A program made the position numbers and the translations under genes. 64,000 nucleotides of DNA from Setophaga petechia. Lineage: Eukaryota; Chordata; Aves; Passeriformes; Parulidae. How positions within the stretch are numbered: the stretch's first letter is position 1; every line of letters starts with the position of its first letter. The notes beneath the pieces are model-generated. The model saw nothing but the letters and a program-made list of their open reading frames with translations, had not been told where the DNA came from and searched no databases. The stretch is taken from the NCBI GenBank assembly GCA_024362935.1, contig JANCRA010000033.1, positions 5,103,001-5,167,000 of the forward strand, written 5' to 3'. Shown in pieces: positions 50,001 through 63,100 of this stretch.

Positions 50001-52830
50001 GTGAGTGCACCTGGATGAGGTGTGAGTGCCTGCTGTGGTGCAAGCAGCTGTGGGGATGTGCATATCCTTGGAATCATGTCTGGACAGTTGTACAGCACTG
50101 TCAGTTCTGTGTTTGTAAGGCATCTGACCTTTCTTTTGCTAAGGCTTTCAACAAGTCAATTTACAGTCTTGGAAGGGACCACCCAGAGTAAAGTTTTGTG
50201 GCTGAGGAGAAGGAAGGGAGCGAATTCTTCAAAGAGTGGAGGAGACAAAATGACTCCCATGCCCTGTATATTGATTTCCTGAGCCGTGAGGCTCTGGGGC
50301 AGATGCCAGTGTGCTCTGCTGTGATCTTGGCACAGAGTGTGTCCCTGTCCCTCAGCAGCAGGGAGTGGAGCTGATCACGTTTCCCCAGCAGATCGGGTTG
50401 CTGGGGGCTGTCAGGGTGATGTGCCCTGTGCCTGGGAGCAGGGCTGGGAGCACTGCAGGCTCTGGCCGTGCCTGGCAGACACACATCTGTGCCAGCACCC
50501 ACCTCAGCAGCCCTGGAGGGCAGTGCCAATCTGCAGGGCTTGTAGCTGTGCTGTCTGCACAAATGGCTTCGCCTCCCTGCCTTTGAAGATGATGATTCCC
50601 TTTTGAAAACAGGACATCAGGAATCTGTTCTCAAGGCGTGTTGAAAGACACTATTTACAAATGTTCATCCTGGAAAATATTTATAAAGCTCCCCTTGGGA
50701 GCAGATGCTTACGGTACAGTGGCCTCCTGTGGACTGAAGTTCAGCTGTCTGACTGCTCAGGTTGGTGTCCTGAATCCCACTTCTTCCCAATAGTCACTTA
50801 CTGCAGACCCCGTGGTGTTCATGTCACTGTTATACACAGGGCTGTATTCAATGCTAAATTGCACTCAAAGGGCTCTACCTCCTAAAGAACTGGGAGTGTT
50901 TAAGGGTAGAATTATTTTATTGTTATTGTTATTTGGCTGCTCTATAGGTAGTTTGGGACATTCACATCAATAAAAGCTTCTTGTTCATCTCCTAGTGGCA
51001 TGATGTGCTACAACAATGCTACTGCCATCTGCAAAGTACCAGCCTCGTGTCCTTGGTTCTTGCTCCAAGGAGCAGCACAGATGCCAGGTTTCAGCAGCAC
51101 TGTGGGGTGCACTGTCCCTGCCTGAACCAGAGCAAATCCCAGAGCCTGATCAAGATGAACTCCCCGTGCCTGGGGTGCTGATGGCTGCACACATGTCCAG
51201 TGAGGACATGCACTGTGTGTTCAGGCGTGCTGAGTTTGTAATCCCCTGTTCATGCTGTATCCATAACTGGTATGAGAGCTCCACTCCCTTTTTTTTCCTT
51301 GTGTTGAGGGACAGTGAATGGCCCCTGGTGATGCTATTTTCTGGGCAGGGAGTGGGGATAAGGACTTGGATTTCTGCAGTGGGGGGACTGATCAGTTACC
51401 ATGTCCCTACAGGAAGGAGGAAACGTGAGATGATCTTTGGTGCTGGTGTTGGAAAGGCTTTGGGGTTTATTTCCCCACATCCCAGTGTCAGCAGTGAGTC
51501 CTGGTGCAGCTCAGCATTCCTGCCCTGCGTGCCTCAGTGTCCCCAGGGCTGGGACAGGATGTGAGCGTGTCCATGGCGTGGTGGCCCTGGCTCAGGTTGC
51601 TGAAAGGGAGGGAGGGAAGGGGGTGACAGGTGCATGGCTGGCGCTGCAGCTCCCTGTGCTCTGCAAATAAAACCCCCTGGGTTTGGAACTGGGTCAGGAG
51701 CCTGACCTGGAACGCACCCATGGATGGACTCAAGGAGTGCTGGGCTGTGCCACTTCCTCCCGTCCCTGGCTGCTGCCTGAGCCAGAAATTCTGTGAGAAA
51801 TGTGAGCAGGTGGGTCAGTGCTGCCCTGCCCTGGCTGGGGGCTGACTGAGCAGCAGCAGCACTGCAGTGATGAGCTTTGCAGCTCCTCTGTGTGCCAGTC
51901 CCTGTCTGAGCAGCGTGGCTGGAGCTGTGCTGAGAGCACCAGTCCTCAGCAAAGTGAACCTGCTGGGCTGGGCTGGGCTTCCCTGTCAGCAGCAAGCCCT
52001 GCTTTGGGCAGGTCACAGGAGCATGGGGCTTCACAGGGAGCAGAGTGAAGCTGCTGGGGATGTCTGCAGAGCAGGGTGCCCACACGTGTGCGCAGCGTGC
52101 GCTGTGTTCATTGTTGTTTATTTGCTGTGCTGTTTGTTCTGGCACAGCCCGGGCCCATGCTGGGGTGGATAATGCTGGGGAACAGCGTGAGCTAACCCTG
52201 CTTCTCTAACAGGAGTCTTGAATTTGCCAGCAGTATTTTCTCCCAGTGGCTGGTGTGTGCAGCCAGGGATTGAGGAGGGGAGGGGATGTGGCACACTTCA
52301 TTTTTGGAAGTGCTTTTGGTGTTCAGCATAGCTGCAACAAACCTGGAGAGAGGCTTCAGGCTTCGTTTTCCCCACAGCTACAGGACACATGGGATGGGGC
52401 ATCTGGAAAGGCTTTGGCTCTGCATTCTGCCTTCCCTCTTCCCTCTGCTGGCCCTTTGAAGGGTGTTGGGTGCTTTCTCCAGGCTCTGCTGCACAGGCAG
52501 CCAGCCCACAGGATATGGCCATGCTGGGGACAGTCAGCAGCCTGCCTGCCCCAGGGGGACTGCCTTGTGTCCCACCACACTGCAAGCTATCAATTTCCTG
52601 TTATTGGTTACAACAACACAGCCCCTGTTTGAAAACAACCCTCATTTGCCCTCCCTCTGAAAGAATTTGAACCTGTCATGAAAGTTAGAGGAGAAACATT
52701 TTCCCAGACATCTCATCCAAAGTTTCTGAGCATTTCTGTTCTCGTCAGCTGCTTGTGCTTCTGGGGAGAGCCCTCAGTGTGTGACAAGCAGGGATGTGCT
52801 GGGCTATGGAGGCAAGGAGCACTGTCCTGG

Positions 52831-52932
52831 GGAGTACCCATCCAGCAGCACCTTCTGCAGCCTGGGCAGAGGCAGATTTGGGGAGTGCCCATCCAGCAGC
52901 ACCTTCTGCAGCCTGGGCAGAGGCAGATTTGG
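52831..52932. repeat. 51-bp direct repeat, two copies
   Basis: Copies at 52831-52881 and 52882-52932 differ at very few positions; both contain CATCCAGCAGCACCTTCTGC. Being 51 bp, the unit keeps the reading frame, but no gene context is present. Confidence 0.92.
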
Positions 52933-53048
52933 GCAGCCTGGCATTGGCTTCAGGTGGTGAACCAGCCAGGCACAGGGCTTCCCTGGCAGATAATGTGTAG
53001 TCCTGCAGTTATCATCAATGGCTGCTTCTGGATCTCAGAATGTGAGAA

Positions 53049-53314
53049 TTAATGATGTTAACATGGGAGAGGAATAGGGACCCTCTCACCCTTTGGAAGG
53101 GTTGGTGTGAGTCTCTGCTGGGCAGAGCAGTGTTTTGCTTGCAGGAACATGTGCCAGTTGTTATTCCCTGTGTGCATGCTGACACAGGCTGGAGGAGCTG
53201 GTCCCAAGGACAGTTTGGGGCTGAGGGAGTGGAGGGACCTCACTTGTCATCCCAAGGGGTTGGGGACATGTCAGCATCACCCAGAGTGTGTCGGCTGGGG
53301 TGGAGATCTAAAAA
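53049..53314 (+). repeat. Inverted repeat, left arm
   Basis: This segment from ATTAATGATG to GAGATCTAAAAA matches the reverse complement of 54355-54617 over about 260 bp, at roughly 90-95 percent identity by eye in the core. About 1.04 kb separates the arms. It is either an inverted duplication or two oppositely oriented copies of an unnamed dispersed repeat. Confidence 0.9.
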
Positions 53315-54354
53315 CTCCCTGATATTTCAGTGGGTGATCAAAACCATACTGAAAATCTCTGCCAGTGTGAGTTGCTGCATTTCATTAAATAAAAACAGCC
53401 TTTCCTCATCCTCTTGGAGTCAAGCTGACAGGGGCAGACAAAAACCATGCTGTTGATATCACACTCACAATATGATCTTATCAGCCCCTGCCTGTAAATT
53501 GTGACCAAGTTTGACTCTTTCCTTGGATTGATTTAGGAAGGTTCCTCTTCCCCAGAAATTAGCTTTCCAGATGCTTACTTTAAAGGGGGGAAAAAATACT
53601 TAGGGATTTTCTTTGGCCACCTTTTCAGCTTCCAGCTGTTAAGTGCTGGAAATGTGTTCTTCATTATGTCCAAGAGAGAAATGTTTCTTTCTTCCGATCG
53701 GGGAGGCAATAAATATTCCACAGGATAATCTGCTGTGGACAAGTGAGTTAGTGTGGTTTGTTCTCTGGGCAGCAGAGATGGCTGCTGTGGGGAGCCAGCA
53801 CCAGTGTGATGGACAGGGCAGGGGTTCAGCTGTCCCCAGGCTGTGCAGAGTCACTTTATTGGATTATGATGTCTGGTTCTGCCTTCAGAACCAAGCCCCA
53901 CAGAGAAATCAGCAGCAATCCTTAGCAGCCCCTTTGCATTAACTTCCCAGCCCTGCCACTTCAAGCTGCCTCCTACAATTCCTTTCTCCTCATCTGACCC
54001 CAAAGCAGTTGAGCTCTGGGCTGAGCCTGATGAGCCAGCAATGGGGCTATTTTGGATTAAGAGGAGGAGGGGTGAATTCCAGCTCTGTGGATTACTCCAT
54101 CCTCTGCCAGCATTGGCTTTGGTCCTAGCAAGGATGCTCCAGCTTGTTTCCAGTGGTCCTGGCCAGCATGGCCTGGGCACTTCCACAGAGTAGAGAATTG
54201 CAGGATATCATCCAGCACTCATCCCAGCTCCTGTTACGTGGTTGAGCTGCCAGAGTTTGGCACTTGTTTTCCTCTTTGGTCAAGAAGGTGCATGGGGTTA
54301 GAACAGATAAATTTGGGCATCTGCAAGGGTTTGTCTACAGTCCCTGCATCCAGC

Positions 54355-54617
54355 TTTTTAGATTTCCACCCCAGCTGACACACTCTGGGTGATGCTGACA
54401 TGTCCCCAACCCCTTGGGATGACAAGTGAGGTCCCTCCACTCTCTCAGCCCCAAACTGTCCCTGGAACCAGCTCCTCCAGCCTGTGTCAGCATGCACACA
54501 GGGAATAACAACAGGCACATGTTCCTGCAAGCAAAACTCTGCCCAGCAGAGGCTCACACCAACCCTTCCAAAGGGTGAGAGGGTCCCTATTCCTCTCCTT
54601 GCATGCTCACAGCATTA
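54355..54617 (-). repeat. Inverted repeat, right arm
   Basis: Reverse-complement partner of 53049-53314. Differences include a 4-base deletion in the GGGCAGAG(CAGT)GTTTTGC stretch and several substitutions. The outermost ~18 bp are more diverged than the core. Confidence 0.9.
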
Positions 54618-57600
54618 ATCCAGCTAGGAGGTGCCAGGGGATGGTGATGCCATGGACAGTGTCCAGATCTGAGGGATTTTCTTGGAAATGGTGGAGATGG
54701 GAGCTGTCATTGATGGTAACAGCAGCCCCTGACCTAAATCATGGCAGTGATGCTGTAGCCAGAGTGCATCCATCAAGCACTCCTGGGAGCAGAACAGCAG
54801 CAATTGATGCTGTAGATGATAATTGGTAGTGTGAAAGGAAAAAAAAAAATCAAAAATGCTGATTAAAAATGGGCTGATTAAAATTTGGAGGAGTATGAGC
54901 CAGCATGAGCCCCAGCAGGGAGATGAGATGACAGAGAGCTGAGCTGGACAGTAGACCTGCAGTGTTTCTGACAGGAGATGCAGGAGCAGCCCAGTGGCTG
55001 GGGGAAGGTGGTTGATTCCCAAGGCTGGGAATTCTCCCAGGTCTCTGCTGTGATCCCTGTTCTGCCCCTGGGATGGGCAGCTCTGCAGCCCATGTGGCCT
55101 CTGGGCAGTGTAAAGAGGCCCAGGTATCCAAATGGGAGTGTTGGGCAGGTTACCCCTGTAACACAATTTAGTGTTGTACTTGCCATCTCTGCAAAGCCTA
55201 ACCTGGATTCTAAATCACCTATTGTGCTCTATCCTGCCTGTGTAACTTCAAAATTATTCCATTCTTTTTGCTTCTCACACTTTCTGTGGCAACAGCTCAA
55301 AAGTAATGGGAAAGGCAAGATGGGACTTTTCAGATGTTCTAGTCTTTTATTCCCAATATGGGAAATGCTTTAAAATATCTGCTTTGACCACAAAAACTGC
55401 AGCATATTTTCACATTAAAATAATGTTTAATAAGTTGGGTTTTTTAACTAATTAACATACCAGTAGAAGCAGGAGGGTATAAGCCAAGCATTAAGAGAAA
55501 ACCCTTGAGGATAAAATGAATTTGTGAGCCATTTGGTCTTGAACTCTGTGGGAATGGGGCTAAATCTGTGAAGTCTTCCCGGATATCCCGACATCATTTG
55601 GACCTCTAAAAATAACCCAAAATGTGAATAGCCTGGATGACCTCAGAGCTGCTTTTCAAGAGACTTTCAGTGTAGTCAGAGTAGGTGAACACCCTGCAGC
55701 ACATGCAGGATGCAGGAGCCCCTGATGAGTCAGCTGGGGGATTGCTAATTGCTGTGTGCTCTTCGTTAGCACCAGCCTTTGATGGATGGGGCTCCTTCAA
55801 TGAGCAAACAGTGCTGGGGCACAGTGGCCTCTTTGGAAATGTGAAGTGAGTCTGAAGGGCCAATTAAGCAGGTCCCAGGGAGGGCTGCTCACAGCAGAGC
55901 CCAGCCCAGGATTTATTGCTGGGCTCCAGCGCTGACCCAGGGCTGGGAGGAGAGGCAGGCTGTGCACAAAGGTGCTCACCGGGGAGCTCTGCTTTGAAAC
56001 ACAGCAGCCAGTTTCCTTTCACCACAGCCAAGCCTTATCTTGGGAGATTATGCTGGTCTCCAGTCTCCTCTGGTGTCATAACTCTGCTTTTCCTGGGCTG
56101 ATAGGTTTGTGCAAAAATCCCACAGCAGCAGCCTGAGATCTGATGGGGCTGTGACTCACAAGCCCTGGACTGTGTGGGCGGGGCGGTGCTGGGACCAGTT
56201 TGGGGCTTTTTGGTTTGGTTTTGTGTTTCATTTTTTGTTATTATTTTTTTTCAAACTGGCAGATGGGAAGATCTGCAGGACCTGTTGTCCTGGACCCTGC
56301 AGAGAGGCTCAGCTCAGGTGTGTTTTGGGGCATCTCCTGGGTGCCTGAGTGCTGTTCTGGCTCTGTGCAGATGTGTGGATCCTGCTGTGCTGTCAGGAGG
56401 GGGCTGCCCACCACCTGGGATGTGTCCTGCTGGTCTGACATGTGTGGGGATTTCTCCCAGTAGTCATGCATGGGTGTTGTCCAAGGAAAAGGTCTTCTCT
56501 GGGACATGCTCTCCTCAGGCAGACAGAGGAGGTTGTTTTCTCCTGCTCCTGGGAAACCCTTCTCAGGGCACTCTCACAAACACAACTGCAGGAACCAACT
56601 GCTTACAGGGTTGTTGTCCAAAAAGTTTGCACTGTGAGTTGTAGATAAGCTGCTTTAATCCATCATACCCAAGAATGGACCATAGTTTATATTGCTGGCA
56701 CAAACATAACTGAGATGTGTTTGCCTTTTTCCCTGCTCCTGTGGTCCCAGTGGATGCTGCCTAGCTTGACATTACTGATGGGCTGCACATAGGTTGGTCT
56801 GGGGGAATTTTGTAGTTACCCTGTCCTCATCAGCCAGGAGAGATTATTTCTCCTCATCTCTTCTTGCAAAACCCTCTCCAAGTGTGCTGGGTAGCCTGGT
56901 TGATGAAGATTTTGGGCTGGTGTATATATATACATATTTGTATAATTTTTTTTAGCTCATTCATATTGTTCTGTGATGCTCTCTGTTCTTTTTGAATCTG
57001 GGGCAGGAAGAGGCTGGAGATAAGACAACAATGAAAGGCTGGAGTAAGGCGTGCAAGCAGAGATAATGTACTTCAGAGAATATGAGAGCTGGCAGAGTGG
57101 AAAGTTCAAGGAAATTTGAACTTTTGGCCACTCAGGATGATTACTTTTCCCACCAGCTGCTCTGCACAGCATTGGCTTGTGAGGTACCTGAGACAGCTTT
57201 TAGTTTTAGGTTTTAGTTTAACTGGGAGCACCTGTTGGATACAAGTTCATTATGTTCAGCGTTGCTTGACATCGTATCTATTACTTCACTAATTTTATTT
57301 TAATATTGGTCCATTTAAAGGATTTTGCTGTTAATACCTGGCCTAAATCAAAAGGTTTCTCATGTACCCTCCTCAGCTTTTCCTCCCCTGCATTCTTGTT
57401 CCATGAATCCCTCTCGTGATATCTGACACTTCTACAATGGAGGGAAATTAATCACTGTGCATTTTGTCTTGAATTTTGCACCCTCCCACCCCAGCTTGTT
57501 GGGAAGCTGGTGTTAGATCATTAGGGCTCTGCTAACCCCGTGGAGAGAGGTCTCCTTCCTGTCTGCATTGCATTTCTGTCTCTGAGTGCCTGGGTTTGGG

Positions 57601-58511
57601 AGGTGTTGAAGGCAGAGTGGTGATGGGGAGATACGGTGAGCTGCAGGAGCTGGTTGCAGGGTTACACTGGCTCCAGGGGGTTTCAGGCATGTTCAAACAA
57701 AAATCCTTCCTTGAAAGACGGTTTTGAGAATTGCTGAGTATTACATCTCTCAGGAACTCAGTTCTCAGGTTGAACCCAAACTGAGAACCAAGCAGACTCT
57801 TTTCCCAATCTGCCAGTTTCTTTGCTTGGCTTGAAACGCCTGTGGGGGTTCTGTATTTGTAGGCTCCTCATCTTTACTGGGGTGTGATTTACCCACAGAC
57901 AGGGTTTGATAAGTTCAGATATCAGCAGTACAGTAGGTGCCACACAGATCTGCCTCAGTACTCCCAAATCCTCAGCAGCCCATGCTGCTTCCACACAGAA
58001 ACAGTGCAGAAATCGATGTCCTGGCCGTGCCACTTTTTAATTGTGGAGCAGAAGAAATGAAGTGGTGTGAAAGGTCAGACCGGATTTTTTAGTGAGTAGC
58101 TGTTTGGAGGAAATTGAGGAATTTTGGCCCTTGCAGGCTGAAATTCCTGCTGGGTTGTGTGGGAGCTTGGGGGAGGCAGCTCTGCTCACAAATCCATAGA
58201 GGCTTCACCCAGACTTTTATTTATAAGGGCACGAGTGGCTTGCACCTTGCAGGCTGTGCTGTGGTGAGAATGGGAGCTGTGGGAGGTGTGAAAAGAGCTC
58301 TGTGCCTCCTTTCAGACCTGGGCACAGCAGAGGCTCTGAGCTGTGCCCTGTCACAGCTGTGCCCATACATCTGGCTCTGGAATGTGCCCTGGTTGCATGG
58401 CTGGGTTCCATCACACTCACTGCCAGAGCCACGGATTCCTCCTATATGTTTTAAAAGCAAACAATCCGTGACTGTGGACACTGCTCCCTGTGTGCCAGCA
58501 CGCAGGCAGCT

Positions 58512-58682
58512 GGGGGAACACTGCAACCACATTAACCCAGAGCTGTTCAGTTACTGGGGGAACACTGCAACCAAATTAACCCAGAGCTGTTCAGTTACTG
58601 GGGGAACACTACAACCAAATTAACCCAGAGCTGTTCAGTTACTGGGGGAACACTTCAACCAAATTAACCCAGAGCTGTTCAG
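58512..58682. repeat. 44-bp tandem repeat, about four copies
   Basis: Copies begin GGGGGAACACT at 58512, 58556, 58600 and 58644; the last lacks its end. The units differ by single bases. Since 44 is not a multiple of three, the reading frame shifts each copy, arguing against coding. Confidence 0.94.
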
Positions 58683-60088
58683 TCATTCTCTGAGGAAATG
58701 AGAAAGATGAGCAGCAGAGACTGATGAACTCCGTGAAATCCTCTCAGGGTGGTGATGTCATTGGCAGGTAGAGGAATGAATGCGGGTTTTTAATGGAATT
58801 CTCTTCCTTGTGCTCAAGGTCATCATTTCTACCCTGTCAGAACTGATAACAGGAGGTACCAGGCAGGGCTGTGGTTGCTAAAAGTATTACAGCTCTTGAC
58901 TTGGAGCCCATTGCTGTCTGTCCCAGCAGCAGGTGCCTGGGGAGGCCTCACAGACAATACCCACAGCTGCTGGCACAGTTTGGCAGTAAGGAAGGGGCTG
59001 AGCTGGGCTCTCCCCCAGCTGTGCTTGCTGTGCAGCCATGGCCAGGCACTGTGGAGGAGAAGAGGGACAGGTTTGTCTCTAAATCTGCACTTTCTCCCCA
59101 GGAACTAATGGACAGATGAGGTTTTTTAGCCGCATGGGGGGAGAGGTTGTGGCAGTGCCATCCTCTCCTTCACGTGTCCTGTCTGTTGTTTGAGTCACAA
59201 ATCACACAGGTGTGGGATTGTTCCCTGAGCAAGGGCAGCACTGGGATCAGCCACTCTTGAGGACTGTTGTCCATGTGAACGCTGGAGGATGACCCAGATG
59301 GAATTAAAAGGTTCATTTCCAGTTCAGTGCCATGCTGGAGCTCACTGTGAGGTACTTCATCCTGGGCACAGGGATTGCTCCTCTCCTTCCAGGGCAGAGA
59401 TGTGCTCCTTGTGTAGAATTTACCGTGGCACAATGGGGCACTCCAAGGAGATTTGTTTATTTCCTTACAAAGCCTATCTGGCATTAAAAGCTGAGTCAGT
59501 TCTTTCCCATTAGTCACAAAATCCCCACTCTCCTGGTGTGTGGAGTGACAGCTCCCTGAAGAGACTCTGCTTCTCACAGTCTCAAATAACTGCAGGCAGA
59601 TGACATCCCTCAAACCAGCTTTTTTCTTAGCAATTTCAGACTTAGGCTGCAAGCGCACCAGTTAGTGTTAGCAAACTGGAATTCCCCACTTTTTCTATTT
59701 ATAGGAAGGCACTTTTTTTTCCTGTATGTTCTGGGATTACTAGAGTTTCTGGTATGGTGTAGTTTTCATTTTGCTAAAATTAGTCTCAAACCCCTGTTGG
59801 TTTAAGGGAGGATAATTAGGGCAGTGGACCCAAGGCCCCTCAAAAATCAGCCTGGAGAACCATGTGGGGTTTTTTCTCTCTCATGAAGTAGGTGACTGGA
59901 TTTATTTAGCTGGCTGGTTTTGAGTGGCTCCCAGTTAAATTCCTCTACAATACCAAGTCTCCTTGGGACACCTGCTTATTGCTCACCTGTCTGCATGAAG
60001 CTGCTTGCAGGAGCTTTGGCTTTTTCATTTCTGCATGTTGCTCTTCACACTGAGGGCCATCAGGGCACTTTGTCTCTGTAAAATAGGT

Positions 60089-60108
60089 TTGGTTTTTTTT
60101 TTTTTTTT
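60089..60108. repeat. Poly-T tract
   Basis: A run of T at the end of GGTTTGGTTTTTTT with no recognisable retroposon body on the minus strand. Confidence 0.7.
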
Positions 60109-63100
60109 CTTTGAGTCACATTTTTCCTTATCCCTCTTCTCATGTGGTAGTATATTTTACTGGGAGGAAGACCCTGGTATGAACTGCCGCTAATCCTGCC
60201 AGCTAATTATTAATTCACATATTTTCCCAGAACACACCATGCCTAAAAAAACCCAACCAAACATTCCCAGAAGCTTCCTAGAAGCATTTAACCATCAAGG
60301 ACAATTGACACCTCAGGGTAAATAGAGAACCTGAAATCCTGAATGCAGTTACAGTGTCTTATCTCTGCAGCACCAGGAAGTTTTAAGGGCCTCTTTAGAG
60401 CCACCTCTGTGCTGGGTTTCTGATGGTGTTTGCAGGAGGATTAAAGGAGCTGGAGAGGGTGGGAGCCCTGGTGGAGGCACCTGCCCCTCTGCACATTCTC
60501 TGGGCTCAGTCAGCTCCTGGGCTGAGCTGGCCTTGCAGACCAGGTGGCCTTGCACCTTACAAGGTGCCCAAGGACAGGGGAGTCCTCTTAGCCATTCCCT
60601 GAGGGTGTTGCAGCTCAAGTTTGGAGTAAAAGACAAATATTTAAGTCTTGTCTTTAATGGGTTACTTAACACTTTGCCCAGCAACTGAGAAAGTTACAAA
60701 GTTCCACATCAGTCAAGTGCAGGAATCTCTTACTGGGCAGTGAGAGCTGCTGTGGGCAAAGTCCTTCTCTGTCAGTGACTGAAGCCTCATCCCAAGGAAT
60801 TCCAGCCATCCCCACTCTGGCATGATCAGTTTTGCTCTTCTGATGCCTCTGGTTGCTGGGGTGACCTTTGGGGGCTGCTGGGCACATGCAAAGGGCTGAT
60901 CCCACCTGCTGGGGTTTGAGCACAGCCTTGTGTTTGACCACGTCCAGGCTGGTGTGTCAGCATCCCCGGATGCTGCACCTGTGGCTGTGTGGCATTTGCT
61001 GTTTGCAGCTCCAGCTGGGCAGGGGTTTAGCAGGATGGTTCCTCTGTGCCTCTCCTTAGTGCCAGCTGGCTGAACCCGCTGCCAGTCAGGCTCTTGCTGC
61101 TGCCCTGTTGGAGGTCACTTCTAAAACTTGGCTGTCCAGATTGTGAGCACTGTGCAGGCCACAAGGGATGGCTCTGCTCTGCCCTGCCGTGTGCCAAGTG
61201 CTGCAGATTTAGTGCCCCAAGGATCTTTGGCAGGAGGTGTGTGTGGCACTGGCAGGGGAAGGACAACTTGCACAGGAGGATGCTGTGGAGATAAAGCAGT
61301 GCTGTGTGTGAAATGGGTGGGCGAGCCAAATCCTTCTCAGAAGTGGTGTTTAAAGAAAAAAATCCTTTGTGGAAAATGCTCCATCAGCTGTTCATCTAAG
61401 CCAAGCTGCTTAGGAAGGGAACAGGCACTGTTTAGAAAATAACATCTTAAAGTATTGGGTTGCTGCTGCTGCTTGTTGTGGCACGGAGCAGGTTTCATGC
61501 TGGCTGGTAGCTCTGAATTTGTAGCTCCATGGAGAGTGTTTTCTTTGATCTCTCTCAATAAAACCCCAGAGTTTTGAGAGAAAAACTTGAAAAAAGGTTG
61601 GTGCAAAATAGATTCTCAGTGCTTGCCTCTCTCCCCTGCCCTACTGAGATGTTTAATAGCTGCCACTTTGCACCTCTGTCCTTCCCCCGTGGTGAAAGGG
61701 ATGGCTGGTTGTTTCTAAAGCCTGGCTGTCAAAATATTGAGATACAAGCACAGGGAACCTTCTCATTCAGAACCTTGTAATCCTCCATTAATAACTTGGA
61801 AAAACATAATTTTTAGGATTGAGGATTTGAGGCACAGACATACAAGAACAAGCCAGGAGCTGCTGTGAGGAAAAGAGCAAAATGGGGGCAAAGCATATTT
61901 CAGTGCACACCCCTCTTTCAAACACAGACTTTAGTGCTTTTATGTGTGGGGTTTGTTTGCTCTCAGGCACTTGAGTAATTTATAGAAAAATGACTGGATA
62001 AAGAGCCGTGCCCACTTGGAGGGGAGGCACCTTTGTTTGCTGCCTGGAAGGGCTGAAGCAGTTCTTGTGTGGTTGAAAATAAAAAGTAGGCACACACTAA
62101 ATGTGAGAGATTTTATTAAAGGATTTTGATGGATGGGCTGGGGAGAAATAAATCTGCTGTAGGGCTGCAGAAGCTCAGCAGGGGGACAGTCAAGTTGTTA
62201 ATGAGTAAATTCACTGCTTCCATGAGAATAAATGATTACAGGCAAAGGATGCAAAAGGGGCAGGTCACTGACCTAGAGAAATTCAAAGTGAGACAGGAGC
62301 TCTCAGCCTTTCCAGGGCTTTTCCACCTCCTGCATATTTGTTTGTGGGGATAAAAGGTGCACAGAAAGGCACCTTATTAGCTGTAGCTGCTGCCAGTGGT
62401 GTGGTGCCAGCGCTGCCGAGCGTTTCCAGGGCTGATCCATGATCTGTGCTCCCTGAGAGCTGCTTTTCCCTGTGGATTGATAACCCCATGCAGGCTCTGA
62501 CATCTCCACGTTTTCCAGGTGGGCTTGTGGCTGCAGTGATGAACCAGGCAGTGCCTGGGGGGATGGATGGGCTTGGGAGAGAAGAAAATTTGATTTTTGA
62601 AAGTGGGGAAAATTAAATTAACACTTCTCCACGCTTTCCATAGCAGTTCTTTTACTGCTTTTCCTGCTTGTAGGTTTTGCATGTGCCCCATAACAGTGGG
62701 AGTTGTTATTGCCCATACCCTGGCATGGCTCAGCAGGTCCTTCCCACCCTCCCAGGAAATCCCAGCAGGGATGAGCAGTGCTGGTGATGCTCTGCACACA
62801 CACACTCCTCAGGGGGCTGGAGCAGTGGTCAGGAGAGATGAACTGCTTTGTTTTTACACGGTGCTATTTTCATAAGTCAACGCCAAAGGTAATAAATCTG
62901 TCCTGTGGAAAATTAGCGAGTGGTTTGCTGTGTAAACTCCTCCTGCAGGGGCTGGGAGCAGAGCTGGGTCTGCCTCCCAGCCAGCACAGCCTCAGACCTT
63001 CTAATCCCACAACCAAAAAGAGCCCCTCTTGCTGCTGGTGGAAATGTGGTTGTCAATGTTCCAGCAATGGGAAGATTTATTTTGGTTATTGAATGTTTCT

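Noticed and set aside
50160..50200. TTGGAAGGGACCACC, reminiscent of the GGAAGGGACC motif near the 3' end of avian CR1 elements
   Set aside because: The rest of the CR1 3' region and its short terminal repeats are not visible around it, so a short chance match is more likely.
51140..51170. A translation reading SLIKMNSP that recalls the VLIKFANSP start of LAMA5 exon 3
   Set aside because: Only a few residues agree, a residue is missing, the following residues do not match the LN domain, and no fitting acceptor precedes it.
51534..52145. 203-codon minus-strand frame in intron 2, the longest there
   Set aside because: No recognisable domain, mixed composition and no supporting splice signals; it lies in GC-rich intron where long chance frames are expected.
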